A model generated the notes under the pieces. It saw nothing but the letters and a program-made list of their open reading frames with translations, ran no database searches and was not told the origin of the DNA. From contig OY754990.1 in the NCBI GenBank assembly GCA_963576475.1, positions 9,840,921 through 9,904,920 on the forward strand: a stretch of 64,000 nt of DNA, read 5' to 3'. Source of the DNA: Molanna angustata. Lineage: Eukaryota; Arthropoda; Insecta; Trichoptera; Molannidae. Shown one piece after another: positions 30,278 through 41,106 of the stretch (its first letter is position 1; every line of letters starts with the position of its first letter). The position numbers were made by a program, and so were the translations under genes.

Positions 30278-30465
30278 ATGCGAAGGGCGGGACACATACC
30301 AAGTAATCTTTTATATAAAAAATTGACTCCAAAGATCAGTTATCATGGTAAAGAATTATTCGTTCATAATCTGCAGACTAGACGTTGTCCAAAAGGTTGC
30401 CAAGCAGGCGGTCAGGATCTCGAGACGCTTAATCATGTGTTCTTTGCCTGCCGTTGGTCTCGGAT
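30278..30465 (+). pseudogene. Retroelement C-terminal zinc-knuckle-like fragment
   Basis: The frame reads MRRAGHIPSNLLYKKLTPK, then RRCPKGCQAGGQDLETLNHV, FFACRWSRIR. C...C........ET..H..F.C looks like the C-terminal cysteine-histidine block of non-LTR ORF2 proteins. Nothing else of the protein is present, so the family is uncertain. Confidence 0.45.
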
Positions 30466-30828
30466 AAGGGTATGTACGGAGAGTGGTGAAAATAGATAAA
30501 CCCTTTAATATGGAGCATCTTTTGGTGATTGGCTCACGACATGTACATAATATTATTCATCTCCACCACCGGTATAAAGATATAGCTGATTGTAGGAAGC
30601 CTTCCACTCGACCATTAGAAAGTGACTGACGCATTTAATGATTTATTGGAAATTCTTTAATTGCTTGTAGGTACATATACTTCCCTTTTGCAATAATTTA
30701 ATGTAAACCCCTATTTCTCTGACATCTAATGGAATTCTGTTTTTACTCTTCTTTTCAACAGTAAATATATTATGATCTAAATTGTACAGCACAAATTCGC
30801 CTCTATTGGTGGCTGTGCCTTATTAAAA

Positions 30829-30889
30829 AAAAAGTGGAGTTGGGCAGGTCATCTCGCCCGAACCACAGACTCCAGATGGGCCAGATTAT
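30829..30889 (+). pseudogene. Tiny RTE-like fragment
   Basis: KWSWAGHLARTTDSRWA on the + strand matches the WNWAGHVVRTADDRW block of the copy at 27225-27610. Confidence 0.6.
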
Positions 30890-30952
30890 AAATAAACAAA
30901 TTATTATTAACAAACAAAGACAAAATAGTTTATGCTAATTAAAATCTCTTTC

Positions 30953-31425
30953 TTTTAGCATTTTTAGTCAGTTGTATAAGGATTTCTCTACGAGATACTT
31001 CTTCGTCTCTCTCTCAAAACTACCCGCTTTCGAAGACCGTATGTGAGGTGGCAGTTTATTATACTCTGTCCCACAAAGCTATTTGCGACCTTTGCAATTC
31101 TGCATTATGCAGGTCTGATGTTTTTGCACCTTGCGTATTATACCGATGATATCCCGAGTTCAGGACAGTGTTTTTCATATTGCGTCGAGCAAAGGTAAGG
31201 CATTCCTGAATATAAACGCCAGCCAATGTGAGTATGCTCATTTTTTTTAAATACTCACGACAGGAATCTCTTGGTCGCAAATTAAGAATAATCTTTACCG
31301 CTCGATTTTGCAATACAAAAACTCTGTTAGAGTTAACCGTCTTCCCACAGAACATCACACGATCACACCGTATGACATAATACTATGAAAATACGCGAAG
31401 TACACACATCTCGCTGTATCCTGGC
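30953..31425 (-). pseudogene. Jockey/CR1-like RT C-terminal fragment
   Basis: Minus strand, in two or three frames: ARCVYFAYFHSIMSYGVI, then NRVFVLQNRAVKIILNLRPR, DSCREYLKKMSILTLAGVYI, QECLTFARRN, and last NKLPPHIRSSK with KKYLVEKSLYN. This is the standard sequence 'fhSimsYGi...', 'lQnraVkii', 'sCre..kk..iLTl..vYi.e.l.f', 'N.LP..ir'. Frame breaks lie near 31370 and 31065. The central part keeps 99 codons open. Confidence 0.75.
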
Positions 31426-31760
31426 CGCAGACGTCCATTACTTTTTTTATGGCATTGGGAACGTCATGGGAAGCGTCGGCTGCTCGTCGGACAACACAAG
31501 AACTACCATCAAGCTCGTAACTCTGCCACTAAGAGGCCAACTCCAACCTTGTGGGCCCGCCAATCAAACTTGGATCAAGTACCGACAAACCGTTGACGAG
31601 GGGTTCCTTCTCCCCTTAGTACTCGTGTTGGCGATTCAAACGGAGCCTTCCCTGCACCTGGTAATTTACCTGAGCCCTCCCTTCATTTCCAGTGACCAGA
31701 TTCTTGGGAATTCTCACCACGTGCGATGGCTCCAAACTTTCATCGGTAAGAATTGAAGAG
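31426..31760. other. GC-richer segment, not recognised
   Basis: A 123-codon + frame (31385-31756) and broken minus frames exist. It adjoins the upstream edge of the RT fragment, so it may be more of that element in a decayed state, but I cannot match motifs. Confidence 0.3.
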
Positions 31761-31859
31761 GACACCGACCTTTTACCCAGAAGCTTAGTTTAATTCTTTA
31801 CAACTTATTCACTCTTTAATAAAATATTTAATAATTTGTAATTAAGTGTTTACATGTAG

Positions 31860-31931
31860 TTTGGTATTTATTTTTCAACCATACAAACTATCGCCATCGA
31901 CAGTTGGTTTGTATGTGTTACATGTATCTAG
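31860..31931 (+). mobile_element. Helitron-like 3' end, short copy
   Basis: ACTATCGCCATCGACAGTTG followed by TATGTGTTACATGTATCTAG(T), the same end as at 18721-18983 with changes in the last bases. Confidence 0.45.
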
Positions 31932-32186
31932 TTATAATTTCATTTAAAAGGTATGATCTCATGGTGTTTATATTTGTTTGAAATATAGAAAATTGGTATT
32001 CTCTGAGCCAAATATCGTTCAAGCAATTGGGTGCAAATTGCTTGAAATCGTTTGGTATACATATAACATGTCTAATGTATATTGCTGTTATATCAATTTC
32101 ATCTAATAATATTTTATCAGTTCTTGTACACTTTCAAACCTAGTAAGATTAAAATTAAATTATTCCTTATGATATTTTATTTAAAG
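31932..32186. other. No gene recognised
   Basis: AT-rich sequence leading into the satellite. Confidence 0.35.
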
Positions 32187-34905
32187 TCTCCAGTACTGCT
32201 ATAGTAATAGTGGAGAGTCATGTATTCACAATGTTTAACCATATCTATATGTATTATTGATAATTCTCTGTCTGTGAGTATCATGTGGAGATTGTATACT
32301 GTAAGTTTCCTAGTGATGTTTCTATACTCTCCAGTACTGCTATAGTAATAGTGGAGAGTCATGTATTCACAATGTTTAACCATATCTATATTATTGATAA
32401 TTCTCTGTCTGTGAGTGTCATGTGGAGATTGTATACTGTAAGTTTCCTAGTGATGTTTCTATACTCTCCAGTACTGCTATAGTAATAGTGGAGAGTCATG
32501 TATTCACAATGTTTAACCATATCTATATTATTGATAATTCTCTGTCTGTGAGTATCATGTGGAGATTGTATACTGTATGTTTCCTAGTGATGTTTCTATA
32601 CTCTCCAGTACTGCCATAGTAATAGTGGAGAGTCATGTATTCACAATGTTTAACCATATCTATATTATTGATAATTCTCTGTCTGTGAGTGTCATGTGGA
32701 GATTGTATACTGTAAGTTTCCTAGTGATGTTTCTATACTCTCCAGTACTGCTATAGTAATAGTGGAGAGTCATGTATTCACAATGTTTAACCATATCTAT
32801 ATTATTGATAATTCTCTGTCTGTGAGTATCATGTGGAGATTGTATACTGTATGTTTCCTAGTGATGTTTCTATACTCTCCAGTACTGCTATAGTAATAGT
32901 GGAGAGTCATGTATTCACAATGTTTAACCATATCTATATGTATTATTGATAATTCTCTGTCTGTGAGTATCATGTGGAGATTGTATACTGTAAGTTTCCT
33001 AGTGATGTTTCTATACTCTCCAGTACTGCTATAGTAATAGTGGAGAGTCATGTATTCACAATGTTTAACCATATCTATATTATTGATAATTCTCTGTCTG
33101 TGAGTATCATGTGGAGATTGTATACTGTTAGTTTCCTAGTGATGTTTCTATACTCTCCAGTACTGCTATAGTAATAGTGGAGAGTCATGTATTCACAATG
33201 TTTAACCATATCTATATTATTGATAATTCTCTGTCTGTGAGTATCATGTGGAGATTGTATACTGTAAGTTTCCTAGTGATGTTTCTATACTCTCCAGTAC
33301 TGCTATAGTTATAGTGGAGAGTCATGTATTCACAATGTTTAACCATATCTATATTATTGATAATTCTCTGTCTGTGAGTGTCATGTGGAGATTGTCTACT
33401 GTAAGTTTCCTAGTGATGTTTCTATACTCTCCAGTACTGCTATAGTAATAGTGGAGAGTCATGTATTCACAATGTTTAACCATATCTATATTATTGATAA
33501 TTCTCTGTCTGTGAGTATCATGTGGAGATTGTATACTGTATGTTTCCTAGTGATGTTTCTATACTCTCCAGTACTGCTATAGTAATAGTGGAGAGTCATG
33601 TATTCACAATGTTTAACCATATCTATATGTATTATTGATAATTCTCTGTCTGTGAGTATCATGTGGAGATTGTATACTGTAAGTTTCCTAGTGATGTTTC
33701 TATACTCTCCAGTACTGCTATAGTAATAGTGGAGAGTCATGTATTCACAATGTTTAACCATATCTATATTATTGATAATTCTCTGTCTGTGAGTATCATG
33801 TGGAGATTGTATACTGTAAGTTTCCTAGTGATGTTTCTATACTCTCCAGTACTGCTATAGTAATAGTGGAGAGTCATGTATTCACAATGTTTAACCATAT
33901 CTATATTATTGATAATTCTCTGTCTGTGAGTATCATGTGGAGATTGTATACTGTTAGTTTCCTAGTGATGTTTCTATACTCTCCAGTACTGCTATAGTAA
34001 TAGTGGAGAGTCATGTATTCACAATGTTTAACCATATCTATATTATTGATAATTCTCTGTCTGTGAGTATCATGTGGAGATTGTATACTGTAAGTTTCCT
34101 AGTGATGTTTCTATACTCTCCAGTACTGCTATAGTTATAGTGGAGAGTCATGTATTCACAATGTTTAACCATATCTATATTATTGATAATTCTCTGTCTG
34201 TGAGTATCATGTGGAGATTGTATACTGTAAGTTTCCTAGTGATGTTTCTATACTCTCCAGTACTGCTATAGTAATAGTGGAGAGTCATGTATTCACAATG
34301 TTTAACCATATCTATATTATTGATAATTCTCTGTCTGTGAGTATCATGTGGAGATTGTATACTGTATGTTTCCTAGTGATGTTTCTATACTCTCCAGTAC
34401 TGCTATAGTAATAGTGGAGAGTCATGTATTCACAATGTTTAACCATATCTATATTATTGATAATTCTCTGTCTGTGAGTGTCATGTGGAGATTGTATACT
34501 GTAAGTTTCCTAGTGATGTTTCTATACTCTCCAGTACTGCTATAGTAATAGTGGAGAGTCATGTATTCACAATGTTTAACCATATCTATATTATTGATAA
34601 TTCTCTGTCTGTGAGTATCATGTGGAGATTGTATACTGTAAGTTTCCTAGTGATGTTTCTATACTCTCCAGTACTGCTATAGTAATAGTGGAGAGTCATG
34701 TATTCACAATGTTTAACCATATCTATATTATTGATAATTCTCTGTCTGTGAGTATCATGTGGAGATTGTATACTGTAAGTTTCCTAGTGATGTTTCTATA
34801 CTCTCCAGTACTGCTATAGTAATAGTGGAGAGTCATGTATTCACAATGTTTAACCATATCTATATTATTGATAATTCTCTGTCTGTGAGTATCATGTGGA
34901 GATTG
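32187..34905 (+). repeat. 137-bp satellite array, 5' part (about 20 monomers)
   Basis: The monomer contains CTCTCCAGTACTGCTATAGT, AATAGTGGAGAGTCATGTAT, TCACAATGTTTAACCATATC, GATAATTCTCTGTCTGTGAG and GTGGAGATTGTATACTGTAA. Most periods are 137 bp. Three monomers carry a 4-bp GTAT insert (141 bp) at 32251, 32940 and 33629, exactly 689 bp apart. Each monomer can fold CTCTCCA against TGGAGAG. The 65-codon open frames that recur here are by-products of the repeat. Confidence 0.97.
34901..34905 (+). other. Target-site duplication, left (GATTG)
   Basis: GATTG precedes the 5' LTR and is repeated after the 3' LTR at 41107-41111. Removing the element and one copy restores an intact satellite monomer. 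Confidence 0.95.
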
Positions 34906-35165
34906 TGTAGAAGCATATTTCCTTTAAATCCCTTCCATGCCATTGTCCCCTCACCGATGTATGAGAATTGTCACTTGTCAAAATAATTTTGGGTGACAAT
35001 AAGTGTCAAGTGAAATTAACCAGTACAAGTTTGAAGACCACTGCGTGTGGATGTGTGCACAGAAAAAATAATCAGTGAACCAGGAGTATAGAAGCATCGG
35101 TGAGATAGTTTAAAAATACAGTCCACTACCTACCATCTAATACCCATCACCTGATGTTTTCTACA
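34906..35165 (+). repeat. 5' LTR of the BEL/Pao element
   Basis: 260 bp, starts TGTAGAAG and ends TTTTCTACA, so it has the TG...CA ends. A TGGCCC word at 35174, nine bases downstream, could begin the primer-binding site; I could not name the tRNA. Confidence 0.95.
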
Positions 35166-35470
35166 TAATATTTTGGCCCTTCTAACCGAATTTGAAGTGT
35201 TTTTTTTGTGTTATTTGTTGCGAATTCTGCATGTTGCGGTGGTTTCAAATAGTAATTTGTAGGTACTCAATTTTGTTACAATATTATGGTGATTAATTAT
35301 CACATAATATTATTTTGTGATTATTGTGAGGTATAATAAGGTACCATATTAATGTTAATAACATTATTGTGAATGCAGTCGGGTAGAATAAAATACCACA
35401 TTATTATTGATACAGTGAATTTGTGTTTGCATGCAATTATAGTTTATAAGTATAAGTTTAAAGTTTTAAA

Positions 35471-38400
35471 ATGGCTGATAACATTAAAGCAAGGATGTTA
35501 AATGCTATTTCTAGAATTAGGAATACATATGAATTAAGAGATCTGTGTGAAAAAGGCAATATTGAACGAGATGAAATATTTTTAGCTAGGTGTCAGAGAG
35601 TTGATGAATGGTATAAATTGGTCAATGAATTAAGTGACAGCTTGATTGGAATATATACTGATACAAAATGTGATACAGAGTTGAAAGAGTTGAGTGAAAT
35701 AATTCAGAAATGTGACATTATGTATTTTGAAATAATGAGAATTAAAAATCGTTTATCTAATGGTGTGAAAATAAATGCAACTGATGTATGTAATAAAATT
35801 CAGAGAGCTCCTATAATAAATTTACCTGTTTTTGATTCCAACGTCGAAAATTGGAATTCGTTTCATGACATGTTTGTGTCATTGATTCATGATAATATTG
35901 GATATACAGACATAGAAAAATTTCATTATTTGCGAACGTCCATAAAGGGATTTGCATCAACATTTGTTAATTTACCACTGATTAGTGATAATTATAATAT
36001 TGCTTGGAGTACATTGTGTGGACATTATACTAATACAAGATTACAATTTGAATATTACATGAATAAAATGTTTCAATGCAAATCTTTAGTTGGTGAAAAT
36101 GTTGGGCAATTAAGCGAATTATATCATACATTTAATGAAAATATATTAGCTCTGTCAAATATGAAATGTGAAAAGATGTTAGATCAGGTATGGGGATTCA
36201 TATTTATTAATAAATTGGATGAATCTACACGTCGAATAGTGGAAAGTAGATTAGATATTCAAGAAATTCCTTCAATAAATAGAATATTTGAAATAATTCG
36301 AAGTCAATTGCAAGTATTAAAATTTTCACGTCAGAGTAATTCACAAGTAAAGCGTAATAATTATAATCATAAATCAGACAAAGGTTTTGTAGGTAATATT
36401 CGCCAACTTGAATGCTATATGTGTAAGGGTAGTCATACGATACACAATTGTGACACATTTATAAATAAAACTGTATCAGAGAGAAAGGATATTGTCTCTA
36501 AATTGAAATTATGTTTTTGTTGTTTTGGAAAACATCTGATAAAGGATTGTAAGTCTAACAAAAAGTGTCAAACTTGTGATAGGAAACATAATGTTTTATT
36601 GCATACTGATAATTCATCGGTAGTAGGTATCTGCCATAAAGGGACTCGGGGTAATGAATCTATTGGTCAAGTGATATTAGGAACAATTATAGGATATGTC
36701 CAGGGAAAAGATGGGCAATTTTATAAGGCCAAGTGTTTAGTTGATTCTGGAAGTCAGGTTACTTTGATGTCTGGGAAGTTTTATAAGAATATAGGATTCT
36801 ATACAAAAGGGCATTCTGTATCATTGACAACGCTGTCTTCTACTAATATTGATGTAAAGGGTTCTATGCAATTTTGTTTATTTAATAATAAATATAACAA
36901 GTCGCTATTTGTAAAGAGTGTAGTGGTGGATGCGCATCCATCAAACTTGCCTAGGAGAGATTTATCTCATCAGTGTAGAGTTTTGACTCAAGATTTAGAA
37001 TTGGCAGATAATGAATTTTGGAAAAGCAGTAATATTGATATATTATTAGGTGCTGACATGTATGGAAAATTGTTTACAGGAAATTGTAAAAAATTATCAG
37101 AAGATTTATATGCATTTGAGACCATATTTGGGTTTGTAATTTTAGGTCAAGATTTTGTACATGATAACAATGAGTTGTTAACATGTTTTGTATCATCTGA
37201 TGTGTTAGATGAAAAATTAAAAGGGTTTTGGGAAATAGAAGAGGTAAACACAGTATCAAGTAGTAGGAAAATGTCACATTCGGATGAGGAATGTGTTCAG
37301 TTATACAATGATTTACATTATCGTAATGACGACGGTAGATTTGTAGTACCGCTCTTATTAAAAAAAGATATTCACGTACCATGTGTTGGTACTTTTGGTT
37401 TTGCTCTTAAAAGATTAACTAATATGGAAAGAAAATTTTGTAATAATTTGGAAATTAAACTTGAATATACAAAGTTCATGAAGGAATATGAGATGTTAGG
37501 ACACATGAAAGAAGTTCCTTTACAAGGCGATCCAAATGTATATTATATTCCTCATCACTGTGTTCTGAAACCTGATAGTTTATCTACTAAATTGAGAGTT
37601 GTTTTTGATGGCAGTTCTAATACGAACGCAACTGGTGCATTAAACAAATATTTACATGTAGGTCCAAAGTTGCAAAAGGATATAATCGAATTATTGTTAA
37701 GGTTTAGAATATATAAAATCGGGTTTTCTGCTGACATAACTAAAATGTATAGACAAATATCTATCAGGCAAGAAGATAGAAGATATCAGCATGTATTGTG
37801 GCGAGAAGATCCGTCACAACCTGTCAAAGAATATGAGTTATGCACTGTGACATATGGTTTAGGAAGCTCACCCTATAATGCAATTCAAACAATAAATCAG
37901 TTAGCTTTGGATGAAAGTGATAAATACCCATTAGGTGCTAAAGCTCTTCGTAATAGTACATATGTAGATGATATTATATGCGGTGATCATAATATTGAAG
38001 ATGCTATTATTTTACGAGATCAGTTGATTTCTATTTTACGAAGTGGTTGTTTTGAATTGTCAAAATGGGCAACTAACTGTCCTGAATTTATTCAAGATTT
38101 TAATAAATCTGATAGCAGTGTGATCTGTTTTGCTGAAGACAGTAATCATATTAAATTATTAGGAATTAAATGGGATTTTGTGAATGATGTTTTTAGTTAT
38201 CAGGTTAAGAAAATTGATATTAAATATACAAAGCGTATGATTCTATCGGTCGTTTCATCTATATATGACCCTGTAGGATGGATCACTCCGTTTACATTTT
38301 TATTGAAAAGTTTCATTCAAAATTTGTGGAAAATGAAATTGGGATGGGATGATATTATTCCAGAATCCACGAAAGTGCAGTGGAATAAAATAGTTGATCA

Positions 38401-39268
38401 AATGACTTTATTAGAGGAATTTAAATTGAGTAGGTTTTTTGGAACAAGCGTTGATAGTCAGTGTTATTTAGTTGGCTTTTCTGACGCCTCTAATGACGGA
38501 TATAGCACTGTTTGTTATTTGGTTACTGAGGATAGTAAACAAATATCTCTGGTGACTGCCAAGTCTAAGGTTGCTCCAATTAAGATGCAAACGATACCAC
38601 GCTTGGAGCTCTGTGGTGCATTATTATTATCAAAATTAATTAAATATAATTTATCTGTATTTCAAGATGCAATTATTATAAAGGATGTATATATGTACAC
38701 AGATTCTAGTATTGTTTTGTCGTGGCTTAAAACACCATCATATCTATTAAAATTATTTGTTGCAAATCGAATAGAACGTATTTGGGAAAACGTGCCTCAT
38801 GGAAAATGGTTTCATGCGAAATTTCAATGTAATCCAGCAGATTGTGCATCTAGAGGATTATATCCAGAAGAATTAGTTGGCCACACATTGTGGATAAACG
38901 GTCCAGAGTGGCTGTTAGAACCTGTTGACAGATGGCCACGGTGTGATGATTATATTGTACCTGCACAATTGCCAGACTATAAAGGGTTAGTTTATCAATC
39001 TCATGCTTTAATTTTAGAAGATAAAGATAGATTAGGATTGTATAACATAACTAATAAATATACAAAGTTAACACGTGTAGTAGCTTGGATTTTAAGGTTT
39101 AAAAATAATTGTCTGTTGAATGTTAATAATCGCACTAAAGGAGATTTGTGTAATAGGGAAATGGAAATTAGTTTACAAGCAATTATAAAATATGATCAGA
39201 GTTTATATTTTATGAAGGATATTAATATGTTAAAATACAAAAATCAATGCGATAATCCTCAACTGTAG
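35471..39268 (+). CDS. BEL/Pao gag-protease-RT-RNase H polyprotein (1265 codons)
   Basis: The chosen ATG opens the frame after the 305-nt leader. Residues ~100-290 are the Gag-like domain with FDSNVENWNSFHDMFVSLI, typical of DUF1759. Cysteine-histidine knuckles follow: C315-C318-H322-C327, C348-C351-H355-C360 and C366-C369-H373-H378. The retropepsin-like protease has LVDSGSQVTLMS with D425. The RT spans about 690-870, with FSADITKMYRQI (D755) and YVDD at 831-834. The Pao-type RNase H has FSDAS (D1005), RLELCGA (E1046), YTDSS (D1078) and NPADCASRG (D1124), so its acidic set is intact. The frame then meets TAG at 39266-39268. BEL relatives have one continuous frame through integrase, so this codon is either a recent mutation or is read through. 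RT copies the element's RNA; RNase H removes the template. Confidence 0.95.
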   Translation: MADNIKARMLNAISRIRNTYELRDLCEKGNIERDEIFLARCQRVDEWYKLVNELSDSLIGIYTDTKCDTELKELSEIIQKCDIMYFEIMRIKNRLSNGVKINATDVCNKIQRAPIINLPVFDSNVENWNSFHDMFVSLIHDNIGYTDIEKFHYLRTSIKGFASTFVNLPLISDNYNIAWSTLCGHYTNTRLQFEYYMNKMFQCKSLVGENVGQLSELYHTFNENILALSNMKCEKMLDQVWGFIFINKLDESTRRIVESRLDIQEIPSINRIFEIIRSQLQVLKFSRQSNSQVKRNNYNHKSDKGFVGNIRQLECYMCKGSHTIHNCDTFINKTVSERKDIVSKLKLCFCCFGKHLIKDCKSNKKCQTCDRKHNVLLHTDNSSVVGICHKGTRGNESIGQVILGTIIGYVQGKDGQFYKAKCLVDSGSQVTLMSGKFYKNIGFYTKGHSVSLTTLSSTNIDVKGSMQFCLFNNKYNKSLFVKSVVVDAHPSNLPRRDLSHQCRVLTQDLELADNEFWKSSNIDILLGADMYGKLFTGNCKKLSEDLYAFETIFGFVILGQDFVHDNNELLTCFVSSDVLDEKLKGFWEIEEVNTVSSSRKMSHSDEECVQLYNDLHYRNDDGRFVVPLLLKKDIHVPCVGTFGFALKRLTNMERKFCNNLEIKLEYTKFMKEYEMLGHMKEVPLQGDPNVYYIPHHCVLKPDSLSTKLRVVFDGSSNTNATGALNKYLHVGPKLQKDIIELLLRFRIYKIGFSADITKMYRQISIRQEDRRYQHVLWREDPSQPVKEYELCTVTYGLGSSPYNAIQTINQLALDESDKYPLGAKALRNSTYVDDIICGDHNIEDAIILRDQLISILRSGCFELSKWATNCPEFIQDFNKSDSSVICFAEDSNHIKLLGIKWDFVNDVFSYQVKKIDIKYTKRMILSVVSSIYDPVGWITPFTFLLKSFIQNLWKMKLGWDDIIPESTKVQWNKIVDQMTLLEEFKLSRFFGTSVDSQCYLVGFSDASNDGYSTVCYLVTEDSKQISLVTAKSKVAPIKMQTIPRLELCGALLLSKLIKYNLSVFQDAIIIKDVYMYTDSSIVLSWLKTPSYLLKLFVANRIERIWENVPHGKWFHAKFQCNPADCASRGLYPEELVGHTLWINGPEWLLEPVDRWPRCDDYIVPAQLPDYKGLVYQSHALILEDKDRLGLYNITNKYTKLTRVVAWILRFKNNCLLNVNNRTKGDLCNREMEISLQAIIKYDQSLYFMKDINMLKYKNQCDNPQL

Positions 39269-40513
39269 AAGTTGAATTGTTTTATAGATAAACAGGGACT
39301 TGTCAGAGTGGGCGGAAGAATTAGATATTCTGCACTACCTGATAAAATGAAATTTCCAATATTATTGCATAAGCATAGTGATTTTGGAAAATTATTGATA
39401 AATTATTTTCATATATCATATTTGCATGTGGGTCCCAGATCACGGCAACATTTAATACAACGGAAATATTGGATTGTTTCAGCGAGAAATAGAATTAAGT
39501 CTGTTTTGTCAAAGTGTCTTGTGTGTAAGCGATTTAGTGCTTCACCAGTGCAGCCAATAATGGCTGACTTGCCAGCTATTCGGGTTACTCGTCATCGACC
39601 ATTCATAAACGTATCAATTGACTTAGGCGAGCCGTTTATTTTGAAGGAAAATAAACGTCGCAATTCGAAAACGTATAAGGCATACTTTTTTGTTTTCGTA
39701 TGTATGACTACAAAGGCCATACACATTGAAATTGTCAATGAATTATCTACTAGTGCATTTATTGCTTGCTTAGAGAGATTTGTATCTCGACGTGGTTTAT
39801 GTACTACAGTATATAGCGATTGCGGAACAAATTTGGTTGGCACACGTAAATATTTGACTGGAGTTTTTAAATTTTATAATGACTGTATCCAGGATACAGA
39901 TTTTCGAAATTTCTGTCTCGAAAAATGCATCGATTGGCATTTGAATCCTCCTAAAGGTCCACATTTTGGTGGTCTACATGAGATCAACGTAAGATCTAAA
40001 AAGTATCACTTAAAGCGAGTTGTTGGCAACCAAGTGATGACTTATGAGGAATTTAATACAGTATTAATTAAGATCGAGGCGGTAGTGAATTCCAGACCAC
40101 TTGTTCCAATGTGTAATGATATTGACAGCGTAGATGCCTTAACGCCAGCTCACTTTATTATAAGTGAGGTATTGGTTGGTATTCCAGAGTATGACGTCAC
40201 AGATATTAAATTGAATAGGTTAGATAGATGGCAGATGATCACAAGAATGTATCAGGATTTTTGGAAACGTTGGAGTGTGGAATACCTCACTTCACTTCAA
40301 CAGCGTAAAAAGTGGTTCACTTCAGTGCCTAATATACAGGTGGGAGATTTAGTGTTAGTGAAAGAAGAAAGGCTACATCCTTTACAATGGAAATTGGGAA
40401 GAATTGTGGCTACCATGCCAGGAAAGGATAATATTGTACGGGTGGTGAAAGTTAAGACAAAAGAGGGAATATTTGTTCGACCTGTTGTGAAAATATGTCC
40501 CTTAGATGTTTAA
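39269..40513 (+). CDS. BEL/Pao integrase part, in frame after a TAG
   Basis: This continues in the same frame directly after the TAG at 39266-39268. It has no ATG near its start (the first plausible initiators are non-standard), so expression would need readthrough or separate initiation. An HHCC zinc-binding region is present (H47, H52, C82, C85, counting from the TTG at 39272). The catalytic core has SIDLGEPF (D117), VYSDCGTNL (D183) and HFGGLHEIN (E237), so the D-D-E triad is intact. A C-terminal domain (LDRWQMITRMYQDFWKRW through GDLVLVKEERLHPLQWKLG) matches the DUF5641 region that closes BEL/Pao integrases. The frame ends with TAA, 333 bases before the 3' LTR. It would join the DNA copy to host DNA and cause the 5-bp duplication. 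Confidence 0.95.
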   Translation, partial: KLNCFIDKQGLVRVGGRIRYSALPDKMKFPILLHKHSDFGKLLINYFHISYLHVGPRSRQHLIQRKYWIVSARNRIKSVLSKCLVCKRFSASPVQPIMADLPAIRVTRHRPFINVSIDLGEPFILKENKRRNSKTYKAYFFVFVCMTTKAIHIEIVNELSTSAFIACLERFVSRRGLCTTVYSDCGTNLVGTRKYLTGVFKFYNDCIQDTDFRNFCLEKCIDWHLNPPKGPHFGGLHEINVRSKKYHLKRVVGNQVMTYEEFNTVLIKIEAVVNSRPLVPMCNDIDSVDALTPAHFIISEVLVGIPEYDVTDIKLNRLDRWQMITRMYQDFWKRWSVEYLTSLQQRKKWFTSVPNIQVGDLVLVKEERLHPLQWKLGRIVATMPGKDNIVRVVKVKTKEGIFVRPVVKICPLDV

Positions 40514-40846
40514 TAGAAATAGTTAAGAATAATGTTAGTCTTATAGTTTTAGTTGGTTATTATAACAATTAAGTTAAATGTGTTTTCGTTATGACAGAAA
40601 GGTCTGTCTATTGTTTTCATTGATATAGTCTGTGAACTATCTTTTTGAATTTTTTTTTAATGTGATTTTGTTGTGGATAGTATGTTATTGAATTGTGTGT
40701 TTGTAATTTCATGAATTGGACAATGTGGAGTTTTATTTTGTGATGGCTGCATTAGTGATATGAGTTTGTTAAAAGTTAATTTTGTTTGTGGCCACCGTGA
40801 TATGTACAATTCGTCAAATTTTGTTTAAAATTTGAGTGGGCGGTTA

Positions 40847-41106
40847 TGTAGAAGCATATTTCCTTTAAATCCCTCCCATGCCATTGTCCCCTCACCGATG
40901 TATGAGAATTGTCACTTGTCAAAATAATTTTGGGTGACAATAAGTGTCAAGTGAAATTAACCAGTACAAGTTTGAAGACCACTGCGTGTGGATGTGTGCA
41001 CAGAAAAAATAATCAGTGAACCAGGAGTATAGAAGCATCGGTGAGATAGTTTAAAAATACAGTCCACTACCTACCATCTAATACCCATCACCTGATGTTT
41101 TCTACA
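40847..41106 (+). repeat. 3' LTR of the BEL/Pao element
   Basis: 260 bp, identical to the 5' LTR except for one T-to-C difference about 30 bases in. It is preceded by a purine-containing GAGTGGGCGG at 40834, a weak polypurine-tract candidate. The GATTG duplication follows at 41107-41111. Confidence 0.95.

Larger units (their letters stand above)
34906..41106 (+). mobile_element. BEL/Pao LTR retrotransposon, 6201 bp, near-intact
   Basis: The element has two 260-bp LTRs, a 5-bp duplication, a 305-nt leader, and gag-protease-RT-RNase H-integrase in that order, which is the BEL/Pao order. It is inserted in a satellite monomer in the array's own orientation. The LTRs differ at one base (CCCTTCC against CCCTCCC), so insertion was recent. 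The only clear coding lesion is one in-frame TAG at 39266-39268. There is no envelope frame after the integrase. Confidence 0.97.

Noticed and set aside
32285..34986. Many near-identical 65-codon open frames in the satellite
   Set aside because: The period of 137 bp is not a multiple of three, each frame crosses monomer borders, and starts are GTG. They are shadows of the repeat, not genes.
34906..41106. An endogenous retrovirus with envelope
   Set aside because: Only about 330 bases without a long frame lie between the integrase stop and the 3' LTR, and domain content is plain BEL/Pao.
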